NCBI GenBank assembly: GCA_031553775.1
Contig: JAVBLA010000080.1
Span: forward strand, 1 to 14,578
Source: JAISFI01 sp031553775
Lineage (GTDB): Bacteria > Bacteroidota > Bacteroidia > Bacteroidales > Azobacteroidaceae
Length of the DNA: 14,578 bases
Direction of reading: 5' to 3'
Of this stretch, positions 12,229-14,578 are shown piece after piece. The notes below the pieces were generated by a model. That model searched no databases. It was given only the letters and a program-made list of their open reading frames with translations, and was not told the origin of the DNA. The translations under genes and the position numbers were made by a program. The stretch's first letter is position 1. Each line of letters begins with the position of its first letter.

Positions 12229-14578
12229 TTAAGGAGTAATTCCATACTGCCACCAGTATTTGGGTGCAATGGAGTTTATTTGATTGTACAACATTCCTCC
12301 GTTCTTCCCTAATCCATATTGATTAATCAAGGTCTGTTCCCAAATTCGAGCTTGACTTCGGGTTAAACCTTCTGCTCCTTTTATAACATTATATTGAAGT
12401 GATGACTTTGCTGTTCCTGATGCTGCATGTTCTGCAAACCTGACGGCTGATTCCCTTGCTGTTATACCAACATATCTAACCGTACCTGCGGCGTCCACAC
12501 CTTGATAAACAACATTCGTTCCCGTCTTAGCAGCACTACTACTACCACTATATGCATTGCTCATTCCCCTACCAAAAGATATCAATGCAAACTCAGGATA
12601 AACATTTTGTAAGCCGGCTTCTCCTGCCAGACGCCCTCCGATATATACACGTCCGTTACTTTCATAGATAGACTGTCGGTGCATTTCCATCCTTTCGTCA
12701 TAAGCAGCTTGATCGAGAGGATCTACAAAGACATAACCATTAAGCTTGTCATGAGAATAATATCCAACCAATTCATTTTTATAATAAGCAAACGTTTCTC
12801 CGTCAGTACTACTATAAAACCAGTTGCCTGCATTTTTATATATTAGTCCGTCTCTTTCAATTTCATTTACATCCGAATCATCCCAGAAAGTGGCGCCATG
12901 CCCACTATAATATGACATTCCGTTGGGATCTATCCTATTCACCGGATTGTTTCCGCAAAATGCATAAGGACTCGTATTGTAATCTATCTCACACAACAGA
13001 TCCGGTCCCGGCCAGATCATCCCATCATAAAACCTAGCCCCATGGTCATACAGGTTGATCCCGTGCATTTTGTCAAACTCCTTGTTGTTGTACTTGAACC
13101 GATCAGGAGTGTTGTCTCCAAAAATTGTATAATAAGAAGTCGTAGACTCGGTAACCGGCATCCCGAATGGGTAGTAATGTGTTTTCTCCAACAAGAGCAT
13201 GCTGTTGTTCTGCTTCTTCATTGTTACCCGGTTACTGCCCAAATAATCCCGGAGATTGTAATAATAGTACCAATTCGATGTGGGTGGCTGACCGACTATT
13301 GATGCAATATCCTGGTTATAGGCCAGATACCCTTCCTGAGTCTGGACCAGCTTCAACTGCCCGTCTTCGTAAATCTTGTTCCCGACATAATCCGTTACTG
13401 TCTGCAATGATATCTGGTTGCTGCCCAGTTCCCGGGTTTCTGTCATCGGAACCTCGATACCTGTAGCCGTAATATGTTTCACCCTCAGCTTCACGCCTGA
13501 TGCCGAATAGGTATAAATCGTTTGGTGGCCCTGCCGGGTTTGCAGTTCCTCCGGCAAATTTAAGTAATTATACCGGATCCTGCTAATATTTTTGTTCACA
13601 TCCCAGATTCTTCTGCCATTGGCATCATAGGCATAATCGTCATACAGGGGATCGCTTTCCTCTTTGAACTCCATTACTCCTGAAAGCAAGACATTTCCGG
13701 CTGCATCCGATACATTGGTCAGCTGATTACCATTGTAAGACATATCCAGGTTATCGATTTCTCCATAAGTATTCTGCATCCGGAAACCGCTGCCGGTAGT
13801 ACCGGATACGCCATGTCGCCGGAGCATTTCAATATTTCCGTGTTTATCGTAGGAAAGATGTTCGCTGAACCGGCCGGCATTACCGGTCAGGGCATCACCT
13901 TCCCCGTAATTACCTTCCCTCAGGCGGTTCAGTCCATCGTAACGATAGCTGTAGCCTTTTTTTGTTTCTGTTCCTATTTTGACTATTGAAGCACTGATAT
14001 TTCCATTGTAATAAGTATCTCCTCCTGTTACAGGATTGGTAGTATAATACAATTCCTGTTTAAAATTCGGACTGGATTGACCGGTCTGCCAACCGCGGAT
14101 ATTATAATCGTAGGTGGTGGTTTCCTTATCTCCCAGTTTTTTGCTTTGTACTCTTCCCAGTTCATCGTAGGCCAGGTGGGAAACGAGTTCCCGGGTGCTG
14201 CCATTGAGGGTATGGTAAGTATCTATGGGGCGGCCGGCATGGTCGTAGGTATATTCATATAGTTCAGTTAACAGAGCAACCGAAGGAGATGTATGTTCCT
14301 TCAGGACTTTGAGGGGTTGGCCGGTAAAGTTATAAAGGGTGTACTCCCTGTCGAATCCCCCGAGGTGGTTGGTGGATATCTGTTGGATGACACGGCCTTT
14401 GTCGTCATAGTAAAAAGCGGTGGTGACAATCTCTCCTGAACCATCCAGCAAATGGGTACGGGTGCCCGTTAAAAGGCCTTTAGCGGAACAGCCAAGACAG
14501 TTGGGGGTTTCGTAACGGGTGCCGTATCCTTCGCGGTGGCTGTAAGGGAAAGCGTTCCGGAAATATGTACCCTGTGAA
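12229..14578 (-). CDS. RHS repeat protein, C-terminal part, with GIY-YIG-like toxin tip (partial)
   Basis: The frame is open to the right edge without a stop, so the 5' end lies outside; about 782 residues are visible. Most of it is YD-type repeats (YDDKGR, YDHAGRP, YDELGR, YDGLNR, YDANGRR) that form the RHS beta-shell around a toxin. The core-end module (LRDYLGSNR, HYYPFGMP, ARFYD, PYAFCGNNP, DPNGM) ends near 12916. After a linker of about 130 residues, the last 98 residues (12525-12232) carry a GIY-YIG nuclease pattern: VVYQG (GIY position), RYVGIT (YIG), R...AEH (Arg and His about 11 and 15 residues after the second Tyr), IWEQTLI (catalytic Glu, codon near 12339) and LYNQIN. This predicts a DNA-cleaving tip, delivered to rival cells by a route not visible here. 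The immunity gene follows 12 nt on. Confidence 0.9.
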   Translation of the reverse strand, partial: SQGTYFRNAFPYSHREGYGTRYETPNCLGCSAKGLLTGTRTHLLDGSGEIVTTAFYYDDKGRVIQQISTNHLGGFDREYTLYNFTGQPLKVLKEHTSPSVALLTELYEYTYDHAGRPIDTYHTLNGSTRELVSHLAYDELGRVQSKKLGDKETTTYDYNIRGWQTGQSSPNFKQELYYTTNPVTGGDTYYNGNISASIVKIGTETKKGYSYRYDGLNRLREGNYGEGDALTGNAGRFSEHLSYDKHGNIEMLRRHGVSGTTGSGFRMQNTYGEIDNLDMSYNGNQLTNVSDAAGNVLLSGVMEFKEESDPLYDDYAYDANGRRIWDVNKNISRIRYNYLNLPEELQTRQGHQTIYTYSASGVKLRVKHITATGIEVPMTETRELGSNQISLQTVTDYVGNKIYEDGQLKLVQTQEGYLAYNQDIASIVGQPPTSNWYYYYNLRDYLGSNRVTMKKQNNSMLLLEKTHYYPFGMPVTESTTSYYTIFGDNTPDRFKYNNKEFDKMHGINLYDHGARFYDGMIWPGPDLLCEIDYNTSPYAFCGNNPVNRIDPNGMSYYSGHGATFWDDSDVNEIERDGLIYKNAGNWFYSSTDGETFAYYKNELVGYYSHDKLNGYVFVDPLDQAAYDERMEMHRQSIYESNGRVYIGGRLAGEAGLQNVYPEFALISFGRGMSNAYSGSSSAAKTGTNVVYQGVDAAGTVRYVGITARESAVRFAEHAASGTAKSSLQYNVIKGAEGLTRSQARIWEQTLINQYGLGKNGGMLYNQINSIAPKYWWQYGITP
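12916..12996 (-). repeat. RHS core-end segment shared with orphan cassette
   Basis: This is the donor-like counterpart of 10508-10588 inside the intact RHS frame, encoding CEIDYNTSPYAFCGNNP to DPNGM. The match is 67 of 81 bases and stops where the orphan gene switches to its leader. Confidence 0.85.

Overview
The window looks like a chromosomal segment of a Bacteroidales bacterium. The evidence is a Bacteroidetes-type L19, TAnnTTTG-type -7 promoter boxes in front of several genes, starts without a clear Shine-Dalgarno, a secreted GH3/beta-lactamase-like fusion, and an RHS protein whose core ends in the Bacteroidetes-style PYAFCGNNP...DPNGM. A family such as Odoribacteraceae is possible but cannot be settled by reading alone.

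Left two thirds (about 300-9069): conserved housekeeping genes. rplS (ribosomal protein L19) is on the minus strand with a strong terminator and an 80-nt leader that may be structured. Divergent from it is a 987-aa exported protein joining a NagZ-like GH3 glycosidase to a serine beta-lactamase-like domain. plsC (phospholipid synthesis) follows, converging on a minus-strand pair, metF then the DNA polymerase III delta' gene (holB). ilvE diverges from metF and is followed by a YghZ-like aldo-keto reductase. A 121-nt nested palindrome of the REP/MITE kind lies between ilvE and the reductase. The first 240 bases hold no gene but carry small palindromes of the form CAAGGC-GAYA-GCCTTG.

Right third (about 9151-14578): an accessory, AT-richer region, all minus strand. 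An RHS gene enters from beyond the right edge and ends in a GIY-YIG-nuclease-like toxin tip, followed 12 nt later by a probable immunity gene. Two short genes follow with an unknown, probably immunity, gene between them. Each starts with the same duplicated signal-peptide-like leader (59 of 67 nt identical). The first joins it to a toxin-like domain containing GRVFWSGG. The second joins it to the last few dozen residues of the RHS core, a pre-toxin helical segment and a broken tip. Downstream is an Rpn/PD-(D/E)XK transposase-like nuclease gene with its own promoter.

Together these look like a polymorphic-toxin locus whose downstream array has replaced the RHS barrel with a mini secretion leader. 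Either the small genes are separately exported toxins, or they are an archive of displaced tips that can recombine with the main RHS gene. The sequence shows the duplication, the junction and the decay directly. The biological role is inference.
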